Source: Flavobacterium gillisiae (lineage in GTDB: Bacteria; Bacteroidota; Bacteroidia; Flavobacteriales; Flavobacteriaceae). From it: 64,000 bases of DNA. Positions 25,934-38,334 of the stretch are shown one piece after another (positions within the stretch are counted from its first letter, which is position 1; the number at the start of each line of letters is the position of its first letter). The translations under genes and the position numbers were made by a program. Below the pieces are notes generated by a model that saw nothing but the letters and a program-made list of their open reading frames with translations, searched no databases and was not told where the DNA came from. The stretch covers positions 62,001 through 126,000 of the forward strand of contig NZ_FNRD01000012.1 of the NCBI RefSeq assembly GCF_900107635.1, in the 5' to 3' direction.

Positions 25934-28539
25934 TTGTTCATAATTTTATACTTAAACGCTGCACTTACACCTTCACCAATTAAATTGGTCTTTTTGAAAG
26001 TATGCACTTTATACTTTCCTAATTGAAATGTATTTAATGCTACTTGTCCATGAAGCACTTCAAGGGTGACCTTATAATCATCTCCATCTTTCGTTATCTC
26101 ACACATCCCCCAGGCGCTGCCATTTGACCAAAAATAGTTACCGGGTTTATCGGTGAATTTGATGGATCTATCCACTGCTGAATAAAGGAATCCACTTTCT
26201 GCAATAATCCCTGCCCAAGAAGCCATGGCACGTGCATAATGATGACCACATTCAGCTTCGTCAAAAGGATTTCTACGTTGTCCATCATAGCGATCTCTTA
26301 TGTTTTTTATAGTTTCTAAACCTTTCTGTTCCATACCCTCATATAGCATACCTATTCCTGCTGTGTATTCAAAACCCGTCATAACTTCTGACCAGTACGG
26401 AAATGGGATTTTCGGGCGCCCTCCATTCGGCCAGCTGGCCATTAGCAAAGCCTTTTCATCTCCCATAGCATAGGAACGCATATTGTTAAAATGCTCAAAC
26501 ATGCTTTCTCTTTTGTTGTATTTTAGAATACTTTGTAAGGCAGTTTTTACGTTTTCTTCTTTTACCAAATACCCCAAGCCTAATACATGAGCCATGTATT
26601 GTCCCACTAACTGATCTACTAAGCAACCCGTTTCCAATTGGTAGTAGGGATCTTCTAAATCAAGATGTTTTAAACGATCATCTCCCACCAAGCCTTTTGC
26701 GATTGCATCTTTGCTTTCGGGTACTTGTATTTTATGTACGTAGTATTCTCCGTTAAATAGATTGGCATCTGTCCATTCAGATCCATACTCAAATAATTTT
26801 TTACATTTCTTAGCGAAGGATTTATCATTCATGTGTAAGGCCATTTTTTCAGCCGCTTTTAGGGCGCCCAAATACCACAGTTGCATTTGTGGATTTGGCC
26901 CATAATATTCCACGTCCATGGTGTTATGCTGCACACCTTCCATCACACCATCTACATTACCATCCCAACCATTTTCTATCCAGGCATAAGCCAATACAGC
27001 TTTTATTTTTGTCCAATGTTTCTTTAAGAATTCTGAATCACCCGACAATTGCCAATCACGATAAAATTTCATGATAGTTCCCATTTGTCCGTCTGCAGCA
27101 GCCAATTCAATCCCTGACATCTCTTTTTCTAAAGGAAGTTTGGTTCTAAAGCCCATATGACCATCTTCTCCTGCGGCATATTCAAATTCTACTTCGCGCA
27201 TGGTTCTGGCCAATTCATTAAAAAGAAACGGGGTAGCTTGTTCATAATTCCAAACATGAGTACAAGATCCAAAACACGATCCTTTTCGATCCATTACACC
27301 TTCCCAACCAAACATTTTGCCATCTTCAATACGAAACACAGTTTGAGATCGCAAAGTACTAAGGTTAAATAGCGCGGACTCTTTTATTTCCTGTGGATAG
27401 GTACTGCTAAGCAAGGAGTTAACAAAAGTGAGCGTCTTTTCCGTTAATTCCGGAAGTCGGTCAACTTCTTTTTCAATCACATCCCAAGCATCAGTGTATT
27501 GAGTTGTATAATAGTTGCGAAGTTTCTCTGCTGACCAAGCATATCGGTTAGGAAAATGCCAAGTGAGGTAAAATGTAAAACTTTTGGTTTCGCCAGCTTT
27601 CAATGTTTTAAATACAGCTAAAGAAGCCATTGGATCTAAGTCTTTCTGTTCATCCTTTTCAATTAACAAACCATCTTCACTAAAGTCATCCCAAAAATTA
27701 AGTATTGCGTTGGACCAATCATTTTTAGTACTGCTTGTTCTATAGCTAATTTTTCCTTCTTTCTCATTTGGTGTCGAAAGCGCGAAAGTTCCCCAAGCGG
27801 CATCATCTTTATCTACACCTTCCGAGTACATATAAATGCCTTGAACTTTTTCAGTTGATTTATATTCATTTTTGTTATTTTTCTCTCCAATTGGTATAAA
27901 ATCACCTTTCCAATCGGAGGTATGCTTACTGCCATCTTTCCCTATAAAATTTCGAATATTTCCTGAAATAGAAACTTCGATTTCTTCATTACTTGTGTTT
28001 TCTACTTCATATTTTAGTATTCCAATCGGAATTCCAGAAGCATCAGCATCTGCTGGAATAAAAGGATTGTATCCTACCACCTTCACGTTTACTGGCATGG
28101 TTTTATCAGATAGATTTACAATTCCAAACGGATAGGTAGATTCGAAGGAGGCATTTCTAAACCGAGGTAAACCATGATGATTGACAGATCTTCCTTCGTA
28201 GTGCTGATAGTCGGCAGGATCAATAGGACCTAAAAGTGCTTTTGTTTTGGAATGTTCATTTTTTTTCTTGGTGTATATGGCAAAAAAAGGCGCGTCGTTA
28301 CCTGTGGTAACGGTACTGTATCCTTTTGCGGGAACATTCATTACTTCCCAATCTCTCAATTCACCAGAACCTCCTAAAGAAAAAGTTCCAGTTCCTATAC
28401 CTCCCAAGGGCAAAGCAATTCGATGCAAATGATTTTGGTCATAACTTTTTAAAATACTGATTCTTTTACTCAGTAGATCAGTTTGTGCAAAAAGACTACT
28501 TGTAAATACTAAAATACTTGATAAAAATAGATACTTCAT
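25930..28539 (-). CDS. GH116 family glycosidase (beta-glucosidase/glucosylceramidase-like)
   Basis: 869 residues with Sec signal (to FAQT). The N-terminal half is the GBA2_N-type beta-sandwich (IALPLGGIGTGTFSLGGSGE). The C-terminal (alpha/alpha)6 domain holds HNTMDVEYYGPN, whose Glu544 matches the family nucleophile, and NPFDEAECGHHYARAMASWA, the region of the acid/base and sugar contacts. GH116 members cleave beta-glucosides or beta-xylosides and some act on other beta-linked sugars, so the exact substrate is open. It is the first gene of a GH116-GH51 unit; upstream lie only remnants of a GH2 gene and an IS. Confidence 0.92.
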   Translation of the reverse strand: MKYLFLSSILVFTSSLFAQTDLLSKRISILKSYDQNHLHRIALPLGGIGTGTFSLGGSGELRDWEVMNVPAKGYSTVTTGNDAPFFAIYTKKKNEHSKTKALLGPIDPADYQHYEGRSVNHHGLPRFRNASFESTYPFGIVNLSDKTMPVNVKVVGYNPFIPADADASGIPIGILKYEVENTSNEEIEVSISGNIRNFIGKDGSKHTSDWKGDFIPIGEKNNKNEYKSTEKVQGIYMYSEGVDKDDAAWGTFALSTPNEKEGKISYRTSSTKNDWSNAILNFWDDFSEDGLLIEKDEQKDLDPMASLAVFKTLKAGETKSFTFYLTWHFPNRYAWSAEKLRNYYTTQYTDAWDVIEKEVDRLPELTEKTLTFVNSLLSSTYPQEIKESALFNLSTLRSQTVFRIEDGKMFGWEGVMDRKGSCFGSCTHVWNYEQATPFLFNELARTMREVEFEYAAGEDGHMGFRTKLPLEKEMSGIELAAADGQMGTIMKFYRDWQLSGDSEFLKKHWTKIKAVLAYAWIENGWDGNVDGVMEGVQHNTMDVEYYGPNPQMQLWYLGALKAAEKMALHMNDKSFAKKCKKLFEYGSEWTDANLFNGEYYVHKIQVPESKDAIAKGLVGDDRLKHLDLEDPYYQLETGCLVDQLVGQYMAHVLGLGYLVKEENVKTALQSILKYNKRESMFEHFNNMRSYAMGDEKALLMASWPNGGRPKIPFPYWSEVMTGFEYTAGIGMLYEGMEQKGLETIKNIRDRYDGQRRNPFDEAECGHHYARAMASWAGIIAESGFLYSAVDRSIKFTDKPGNYFWSNGSAWGMCEITKDGDDYKVTLEVLHGQVALNTFQLGKYKVHTFKKTNLIGEGVSAAFKYKIMNK

Positions 28540-28549
28540 AATTTTTTAA

Positions 28550-28740
28550 TTAATTTATAATTATTTTTACGATCGAAGTCTTACGTTTTTCAGATATTGC
28601 TTTCACCTCAATAACTGTAGCTTCATCTGTAGCTTGAATTAACAATAAACATTTCTCATTAAAGGCTTTGCCATAATTTTATTTAATTGCTTTTATAGTA
28701 TATGTTTAAGATAAATCAACTGGCTTTATTCTAAATTCTT
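28550..28740 (-). pseudogene. 3' remnant of a GH2-type glycosidase gene
   Basis: Reads EFRIKPVDLS, stop, TYTIKAIK, stop, NYGKAFNEKCLLLIQATDEA, then VIEVKAISEKRKTSIVKI and a final stop. This is the tail found in GH2 beta-galactosidases with a C-terminal Ig-like domain (NGKCLxIIxA...I.VxAxSxxL). Only about 60 codons survive, with two in-frame stops, and the dead IS3 element begins directly upstream. Confidence 0.6.
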
Positions 28741-28752
28741 CGTGTGCCTAAA

Positions 28753-29331
28753 TTAGTCGTCCCTTCTTTTACAAGCATATTGGATGCCTCTGTCAGAGTG
28801 AAAAATCAATCCTTTTTCAGGAGTTCTATCGGTAACAGCCATTTTCAATGCCGCTATTGCAGTCTCTTCAGTATTCATTCCATCACTTAAACTCCATCCT
28901 ATAATTTTTCTATCATACAAATCCAGAACGGTTGTTAAATACAAAAACCCTTCTTTGGTATGGATATAAGTACTATCAGAAACCCACGCTTTTGCTGGGT
29001 CAGCGACTAAAAATGCTCTATCTAATACATTTGGAACTACCAAATAATGATGTGTTGAATTCGTTGCAATCCTAAATTTAATAGTTAATCTGATTCTCAA
29101 ACCTAGTTTATTAATATATCTAACCATTGTAATCCTAAATACTTTTGTTCCTGTAAAATTTAACTCAGCCTTTTTTATAGGTCCACCATAACGCTGTTTT
29201 GATTCGAAATAAATAGAAGTTAATTTTTCTTTTATAATAATAACTCTTTGTTTTTCTCTCTCAAACACGCTGAGTTTTCCAATCATAATAACTACTTCGA
29301 CCACCTTATAATACCTGACATATCTTTTCAT
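28753..29331 (-). pseudogene. IS3-family orfB (integrase core), truncated
   Basis: 192 residues in one frame. QRYGGPIKKAELN is the HTH_21-like region; AWVSDSTYIHTKEGFLYLTT gives the first Asp of the DDE triad, TVLDLYDRKIIGWSLSDGMN follows, and IFHSDRGIQYA gives the second Asp. It ends at CKRRDD, before the third catalytic residue, so about 70-90 residues are lost. The first residues after the ATG do not match the family: the proper N-terminus is in another frame upstream. Inactive. Confidence 0.85.
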
Positions 29332-29352
29332 TGTTTTTGATGAAAGTATAAA

Positions 29353-29649
29353 TCATCGTCCGTTCTTCCAAAAGACACCTATTGCTTTTTCTAATATGTC
29401 AAGTTCTAAATCCGCATACCTAAGTTTTCTTTCAAGTTCAGCTATTTGTTCCTGTTTTGGAGTATGCTTTAGCCTGCCATTACCTGGAAAGCTTCCTGCC
29501 CCAAACTCTTGGACCTCTTTTCTATATTTGTATTACTGTGACGCAGTAATTCTTAGCTAACGAGCTAACGATGATTTATTTCTTTCATAACTCAATCATA
29601 CAACTTTCTCCATAAAAGCTCGGTCGTAAACCTTGTGCATCTGTTTCAT
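29353..29649 (-). pseudogene. IS3-family orfA (helix-turn-helix), with three in-frame stops
   Basis: One frame reads MKQMHKVYDRAFMEKVV, TGA, LSYERNKSSLAR, TAG, LRITASQ, TAA, YKYRKEVQEFGAGSFPGNGR, then PKQEQIAELERKLRYADLEL and a final KNGR stop. This is a full-length orfA with point-mutation stops and no frameshift, so decay is by substitution. Confidence 0.85.
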
Positions 29650-29751
29650 AAATTACGAACTAAGATTTTATTCTTAACTCCATCTGCGGGCTAAGTTAGC
29701 ATGTCCAGCACTAGTTTTTTTGAAACTATCGCTAGAAATAAAAGGTATTAA

Positions 29752-30747
29752 TTAGAAATCATAAACAATTCCCAATCCTAAAACTTGTTTTAACTGTAGT
29801 TTTGGACCAACGGTGACTTGCTCTCCGTTTACTTCTTCTTTGGCTTTTATGTCATCATCATAGATAATATGAATTCCAATGTTTGTTTTTACATGTTCGT
29901 TTACCACTAATTCTAATGAAAGGTCATTATCGACATCAATGTTGCCAAATTTATTTATATAATCCGAATACAAACTAATTCTGTTTTCAATAATGATGTT
30001 TTTGACGATTTCTTTTTTATAAAAACCCGTTAATAGAAAACCAAGTTCCACTTTTGACTTCTCTCCTTCAGCAATCAAGTTTCTATTCAAATCATATATT
30101 GCTTTTTTAACACCAAAAGAACCTTGATTAGCTAATATTTGATCTAATACCATTGTTGTTTTTGATGTGAAAGGCGATAGATAAAGTAATTTATGTTTGT
30201 CTTTTGTGGCATATTCCGCCCCAATTCCTAAAAAAATATAAGCGGGTGCAAATGGTCTTGATATGGACATTTCCTTATTTGGATATGCAAATCCATCAGT
30301 GAATTGAGTCCAAAAATTAAATTTTGCAGTATGGTACCAGTTCGATAATGTATCTTTACGATAGCCTAAAGTAGAATTTAGCTGCATCGCATCTTCTGTT
30401 TTTCGCAACTCAATTCCATCCTGTTTATTCAAGCCATAACGTACTATTAATTCATTTGTCCAACTGTACTTATCTTTAGTATAAGTCCTGTTAAATCTTG
30501 CCTTTATTAACCCTGAAACCGAGCTGTTTCCACCCGCATTCCAATTGACAAAAGCTATTTCAGAGATGTCAAATCCAATTCGGTTTTTTTTGACCCAATG
30601 AGAAAGAGTATCTAGCTCGACTTTTCTGGAGCCGCCTAGAGTAGTAATAATTTTTTGGGGAAACATATTCGCCGAAAATAACAATACAAAAAACGGTAAA
30701 TATAAAAACAGTGCCTTCGTGATCATTTTCTTGTACTTACTGGACAT
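29752..30747 (-). CDS. DUF3078 family outer membrane protein
   Basis: 331 residues; the long initial segment up to FSANMFPQ acts as signal. The body is a string of short amphipathic strands ending in YDF, typical of an outer membrane beta-barrel. FVNWNAGGNSSVSGLIKA and WTNELIVRYGLNKQDG are the features of DUF3078 proteins, common in Bacteroidota and without assigned function. Start: the ATG at 30745-30747 precedes a basic stretch; a later Met (MITKALFLYL, residue 8) is an alternative. It stands alone among mobile and decayed sequences. Confidence 0.8.
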   Translation of the reverse strand: MSSKYKKMITKALFLYLPFFVLLFSANMFPQKIITTLGGSRKVELDTLSHWVKKNRIGFDISEIAFVNWNAGGNSSVSGLIKARFNRTYTKDKYSWTNELIVRYGLNKQDGIELRKTEDAMQLNSTLGYRKDTLSNWYHTAKFNFWTQFTDGFAYPNKEMSISRPFAPAYIFLGIGAEYATKDKHKLLYLSPFTSKTTMVLDQILANQGSFGVKKAIYDLNRNLIAEGEKSKVELGFLLTGFYKKEIVKNIIIENRISLYSDYINKFGNIDVDNDLSLELVVNEHVKTNIGIHIIYDDDIKAKEEVNGEQVTVGPKLQLKQVLGLGIVYDF

Positions 30748-30932
30748 AAAAAAATAAATTTATTCAGTTGAAAACTATTTATAAATGTTTAATGTAAATA
30801 TTGCAATATTGTTAAAATTGTTACACAGATAAGTGCTCTATAAACTCATCAAGAACTCTAAGTAACTATATCTGTTGTATCCCCATGTTATCTCTACAAA
30901 CTCTAAAATTTTACTTCTTGCCGATTCCTAAA

Positions 30933-31095
30933 CTACAACCTATTAATTTTCCCTTTTAATAATCCAGAAATGAAGATCTTTTCACTGGCGTTCCAATTGA
31001 CAAAAGTATCTGGCTCGACTTTTTTCGGGCCGTTTATAGTAGTAATAATTTTCTAAGAAAATAAATTTACAAAGAACAGTAATAGACGAGTTGCA
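30933..31095 (-). pseudogene. Partial, internally deleted copy of the DUF3078 gene
   Basis: In one minus-strand frame: LLLFFVNLFS, stop, KIITTINGPKKVEPDTFVNW, then NASEKIFISGLLKGKINRL and a stop. It parallels the intact gene (FPQKIITTLGGSRKVELDTL ... FVNWNAGGNSSVSGLIKARFNR) but lacks about 19 codons between LDT and FVNW. It lies 190 bp upstream of the intact gene, so it is a tandem duplicate reduced to its N-terminus. Confidence 0.75.
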
Positions 31096-31123
31096 TCTTA
31101 TTTAAAAATAAATTAGCTAAACA

Positions 31124-31161
31124 AAAAAAGGCGGCCCATAATTAAATGTAATCGCCCTTTC
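31124..31161 (-). terminator. Terminator after the sialate O-acetylesterase gene
   Basis: On the minus strand AAAGGGCG pairs with CGCCTTTTT (one G-T pair) around a loop of about 21 nt, followed by a T-run. It lies about 90 bp past the stop of the 31249-33192 gene. Confidence 0.7.
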
Positions 31162-31248
31162 AAACTAACTAAACTCAAACTATACTTTTTAGATTTACTT
31201 CAAGTGTTACGAAACCTCCTATAGGAATTTAGCAATTCAAGCTCTTAC

Positions 31249-33192
31249 TTACAATCTGTATTTTTGACTTGATGTTATTATTTCCCAATCATCTGTTCTG
31301 AAAGGTGCCGCAGGGAAGTCTTCCTTGTTATAAAGATTATCATCACTTGCATCATCTGCCCAGCCAAAACGAACAGCAACCGGGTTTTTAACTTTATCAC
31401 TAAAAACAATTACTGTATTATTCTTAATATAAGCTGTTGCGTAATAAAATATTTTATCTGCTCCTGCAACTTCAAAACCTTTAATAAATCCATATTTATC
31501 TGTTGTAGACAATCCACTTCCAATATTTTCAAAGGTTAATGTCGCTTGATTTCCTTCTGTTTTCATGGACTTATAAACTGGTCCGCTAAAAACCCTCTTT
31601 TTATTATAAATAGTATTTAACGCAATGGCTGATAAACGATTCCCTACATCCTGTTTGTTTGTTGGATGAATGTCCATGGGATTTCCAATATCAGTAGTTA
31701 CGGCCATACCAGTATTGGGTAATTGCAAAGTTGCCGTTTGCGCTTCACGCAATTCCGCCCATTTACTTCCTTTGGCACTATTGCCATCAAACGCATTAAA
31801 ACTGGCTAACTGTACAAAGTAAAAAGGAAAATCACCTTGATTCCATTTTTGTCTCCAGTCCGAAATCAGTAAAGGAAATGCTTTTCTATACTGAAATGCT
31901 CTATCTGCATTCGATTCACCTTGATACCATAAAACCCCCTGAAAAGCATAAGGAATCAATGGACTTATCATGGCATTGTACAAAAGTGTTGGGTAACTAT
32001 TAGGGCCTAAACTACTAACAACTTTAACTACTTTATATTTCCATTTTCCATCTAATGGAATGGTATTAATATCAGTAATCAATTTTAAATCTGAGCCTTC
32101 TCCGTAAATTCCTCCACCTCCAGCATTGTCAACCACTCTTACGGCTATTGTGTTTTTACCTTCTTTTAAAAGTCCTGCTGGAATGGTGTATTCTCTTTTG
32201 ACATTATACATATTATTTCTACCTATTTCAACACCATTCACATAGGTAATGTCTTCGTCATCAATTTTCGCTAATTTTAAAAAAGCTCCCTTTTGTACAT
32301 CAATTCCAGATAACACAATTGTTTTTCGCATCCAAACTACCCCATCTAATTGACCTACTCCTTGATTTTCCCATAAGTCAGGAACATTCATCTCTAACCA
32401 ATTACTATCACTATAGGATGGTTCTAAATACTCCTTTTCATTTACTTGACTTACTTTGCCATTTTGTAATTTTTCTATTCGATCCTCTATTGACTTGCTT
32501 AGTGACTTAGCAATGGTATCTATATTAAAATAAGGCATTCCTGAAATCATTGCTTTAAATTCCGAACTATTCTCAAAAGCTTCACGACTCGTCCAAGTCT
32601 CTACCATGGTACCTCCCCAAGAACTATGAATAATTCCTATTGGAATTTTAAGTTCTTGATATAGTTTTTTAGCAAAAAAATAACCTACTCCTGTAAAATC
32701 TCCCACTGTTGATTTATTACAAACTTCCCATTTTCCAGATTTAATGTATTCTTTTGGAGTGGTACTCATATCATTCTCCACCTTAAAATGATGGATCATC
32801 GGATAATTGGCATCGTTTCTTTCAGATTCAAAATTCTGCGCTTGTTTTACTGTAAGCTCCATGTTAGATTGTCCACTGCAAATCCAAACTTCACCAACCA
32901 AAACGTTTTTGATGACAATCTTGTTTTTTCCTTTTAAAGATAATTCAAACGGTCCGCCAGCAATTTCGGCATCTAATTTCACCGACCACTTCCCGTTCTT
33001 ATCCGCTTTTATAGTTTTAGTTTGTTTGTTAAAATGGATTTCAATTTTTTCATTGGCATCCGCCCAACCCCAAACAGGAATAGGTTTATTTCTTTGCAAA
33101 ACCATTCCGTCAGAAAATAATAGTGGTAATCGCACATTGGCATTGGCACAAAAACTACAGATAATTAAAAGTAGCGCTAGATTTTTTTTCAT
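31249..33192 (-). CDS. Sialate O-acetylesterase family (SASA) esterase
   Basis: 647 residues with Sec signal (to CANAN). An N-terminal Ig-like domain is followed by the SGNH core: EVWICSGQSNMEL (nucleophile Ser109), SSWGGTMVETWTSREAF, an inserted jelly-roll (about 290-385), LWYQGESNADR and the catalytic DIHPTNKQ. Members remove O-acetyl groups from sialic acids or, in plant and algal glycan loci, from other acetylated sugars; the latter fits here. The 3' half has an inverted, broken duplicate at 17442-18264. It follows an SGNH esterase gene by 57 bp and ends at a terminator. Confidence 0.93.
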   Translation of the reverse strand: MKKNLALLLIICSFCANANVRLPLLFSDGMVLQRNKPIPVWGWADANEKIEIHFNKQTKTIKADKNGKWSVKLDAEIAGGPFELSLKGKNKIVIKNVLVGEVWICSGQSNMELTVKQAQNFESERNDANYPMIHHFKVENDMSTTPKEYIKSGKWEVCNKSTVGDFTGVGYFFAKKLYQELKIPIGIIHSSWGGTMVETWTSREAFENSSEFKAMISGMPYFNIDTIAKSLSKSIEDRIEKLQNGKVSQVNEKEYLEPSYSDSNWLEMNVPDLWENQGVGQLDGVVWMRKTIVLSGIDVQKGAFLKLAKIDDEDITYVNGVEIGRNNMYNVKREYTIPAGLLKEGKNTIAVRVVDNAGGGGIYGEGSDLKLITDINTIPLDGKWKYKVVKVVSSLGPNSYPTLLYNAMISPLIPYAFQGVLWYQGESNADRAFQYRKAFPLLISDWRQKWNQGDFPFYFVQLASFNAFDGNSAKGSKWAELREAQTATLQLPNTGMAVTTDIGNPMDIHPTNKQDVGNRLSAIALNTIYNKKRVFSGPVYKSMKTEGNQATLTFENIGSGLSTTDKYGFIKGFEVAGADKIFYYATAYIKNNTVIVFSDKVKNPVAVRFGWADDASDDNLYNKEDFPAAPFRTDDWEIITSSQKYRL

Positions 33193-33249
33193 AATTTGAT
33201 TTATTTTTTTATACTTACTTTTATTATACTTTGATAGAAATTCATTTTA

Positions 33250-34269
33250 CTACTTAACTAGATATTCTCTCAAAATAATCTTCAGTTTTTTTGCAATCTT
33301 TACATGACCTTCATCATTGGGATGCGTTCCATCAGGTAAATCTACGTCCTTTGATACCCATCCCTCAGTGCTGATGTAATGCATTTTAGTTTCGCCTTTG
33401 TCTATATGTTGCTTAACTGCAGTTTCAGTTTCTTCAGTATAAAACCCTCCAAAAGTCTGAAGTACAACTATTTCACAGCTTGGGAATTTGCTCCTTACAT
33501 TGGCTAAAAAATCAACATACGTTTTTTGAAAAACATCATTTGGTACTCTAAGATTATGGTCATTGGTACCTAGATTGATAACTATTAATTTTGGAGTATA
33601 GGTTTTAAAATTCCAAAAAGGATTTTCTTCATTATTGGGTTGTTTTAGTAAAAAGTATTGAACACTTTGTCCATGTTTTGGTGCCCAATTAGCATCGTAA
33701 CGATAACCATCTACCAATGTAATCCCTGGCTGAGATATTTGAGTATGATCAACATCTAGGGATTCCCCAGTCAGCCAAGCAAAAGAGGATAAATTATTTT
33801 TTGTTGTTGTTTGCCCAGAAGTAATAGAATTGCCTATAAATTCTATAATTTCTTTTTTGGGCTGTTTAAGTGTTTTCCCTCCTTTATCCAAAAGTAATCC
33901 CTGAAATTGAATTTCATCTCCAGTATAATTAGCTGCTACACGCAAAGTGTGGTTTTCACCTTCTAAATCACTTAAAGTAAGATTTACGATTCCATTCGCT
34001 TCAGTGTATTTCACATCCTCTTTTCCATCAATACTCACGTAAATATTTACAGCACTAGCCAATTTTATCTGAACTGTTTTCCCTGTAAATAAAACCTTAA
34101 AATAAGCTCCTCCCCAATAACTATGAAACACTGTTGCATTACTCTTGTCCCAACGACCGATATACTGAATATTTGTATCTTTTAATGAACCATCTCCAAC
34201 ACTAGCAATCACTGTGTTAAATGATACTATAAATAAAACTAACCAAAGAATACTTCTAGAATTTTTCAT
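33250..34269 (-). CDS. SGNH/GDSL carbohydrate esterase, CE2-like
   Basis: 339 residues with Sec signal. An N-terminal jelly-roll (IQYIGRWDKSNATVFHSYWG, about 34-135) precedes an SGNH domain, the layout of CE2 acetyl esterases. Catalytic elements: GNSIT with Ser148 (Asn replacing Asp of GDS), LGTNDHN, and DGTHPNDEGH (Asp313, His316). It probably removes acetyl groups from polysaccharide, in step with the SASA esterase 57 bp downstream. The upstream 818 bp contain a dead GH2 gene. Confidence 0.88.
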   Translation of the reverse strand: MKNSRSILWLVLFIVSFNTVIASVGDGSLKDTNIQYIGRWDKSNATVFHSYWGGAYFKVLFTGKTVQIKLASAVNIYVSIDGKEDVKYTEANGIVNLTLSDLEGENHTLRVAANYTGDEIQFQGLLLDKGGKTLKQPKKEIIEFIGNSITSGQTTTKNNLSSFAWLTGESLDVDHTQISQPGITLVDGYRYDANWAPKHGQSVQYFLLKQPNNEENPFWNFKTYTPKLIVINLGTNDHNLRVPNDVFQKTYVDFLANVRSKFPSCEIVVLQTFGGFYTEETETAVKQHIDKGETKMHYISTEGWVSKDVDLPDGTHPNDEGHVKIAKKLKIILREYLVK

Positions 34270-34373
34270 ATATTACAATAAATCATATTATTATTTAACT
34301 ATTTTTACTAACACTTTTACTAGATTCTTGTCGGATATTATGTAAGCATCATTCTCAAAAAAATTTCCTCAAT

Positions 34374-34935
34374 CTATGTACGTTGTGTAAACGCTCTTTT
34401 AATTTTATCATTTAAAGATTTAAGTTAACGATCGAAAGTATATATTCCACTGATTTCATGAAATACATCTGTCAGTTAAGTTTAAGTAAACCCTATAACA
34501 TTTGGGTTATCGGTTAGAACTTTTGTAAGATCTGCGATGTTATTCACAACCTTCAATACCCTTTTACCATAATCCCTTTGCCCACTATTCATGCTATTTT
34601 TTATGGCTTATTTGTGAAATAAAATTACCAATAAGCACCTCCGCATTCATCTACAAGACAAGGTCTCCATCCATACGTTAAATTATAATTTTTAACCTCT
34701 CCATATCAATTCCAACCATTCCTAAAAAATTGATTCTTATCATTGCCGATTTTAATATTTTTAACAAATTTCTTCAATTCCACAGGATCTTGTTCGTATG
34801 TATAAATACTTAATATACCTGACATTACATGCTAAAAACCACTAGCACTTTTAACGGATCTATTTTCTTCCTTATATCGTACATATCACGATCAGCTGTA
34901 ACATATGCCTGATAATTATCTCTTGCGGACGACTT
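34374..34935 (-). pseudogene. Decayed GH2-type glycosidase gene (C-terminal catalytic part)
   Basis: Fragments in shifting frames keep the order of a GH2 barrel C-terminus: YEQDPVELKKFVKNIKIGND, then LTYGWRPCLVDECGGAYW (region of the nucleophile), then LKVVNNIADLTKVLTDNPNV, then IGFT.TQLTD, then FHEISGIYTFDR and SLNDKIKRAFTQRT with the stop. Several stops and frameshifts, and the N-terminal domains are absent. This is the second GH2 relic of the window. It occupies most of the 34270-35087 gap; the rest of the gap holds nothing I can name. Confidence 0.65.
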
Positions 34936-35087
34936 CCTTTTTTAAAAAATAATTTTTTTAAAACTTTATGTAAAAAACAAATTAAATCTATATAGATTCT
35001 CCACTTTACGAGAAAATTATTTAGTATAAAAACTTAAAATCAATGCCGGATATTTTTTAAACTTTATAACCTTGTCCCTTTGAAAAT

Positions 35088-38297
<3,210 letters not shown>

Positions 38298-38334
38298 CTA
38301 ATTACTAAGTAAATCATTATATATTTTTAATCCA

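Larger units (their letters stand above)
28753..29649 (-). mobile_element. Dead IS3-family insertion sequence
   Basis: Contains both transposase frames of an IS3/IS150-type element in the normal order, orfA then orfB on the minus strand, each broken. The end of orfB with the last catalytic Glu is missing, so the element is truncated on the GH2-remnant side. No convincing terminal inverted repeats could be paired. Confidence 0.8.
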
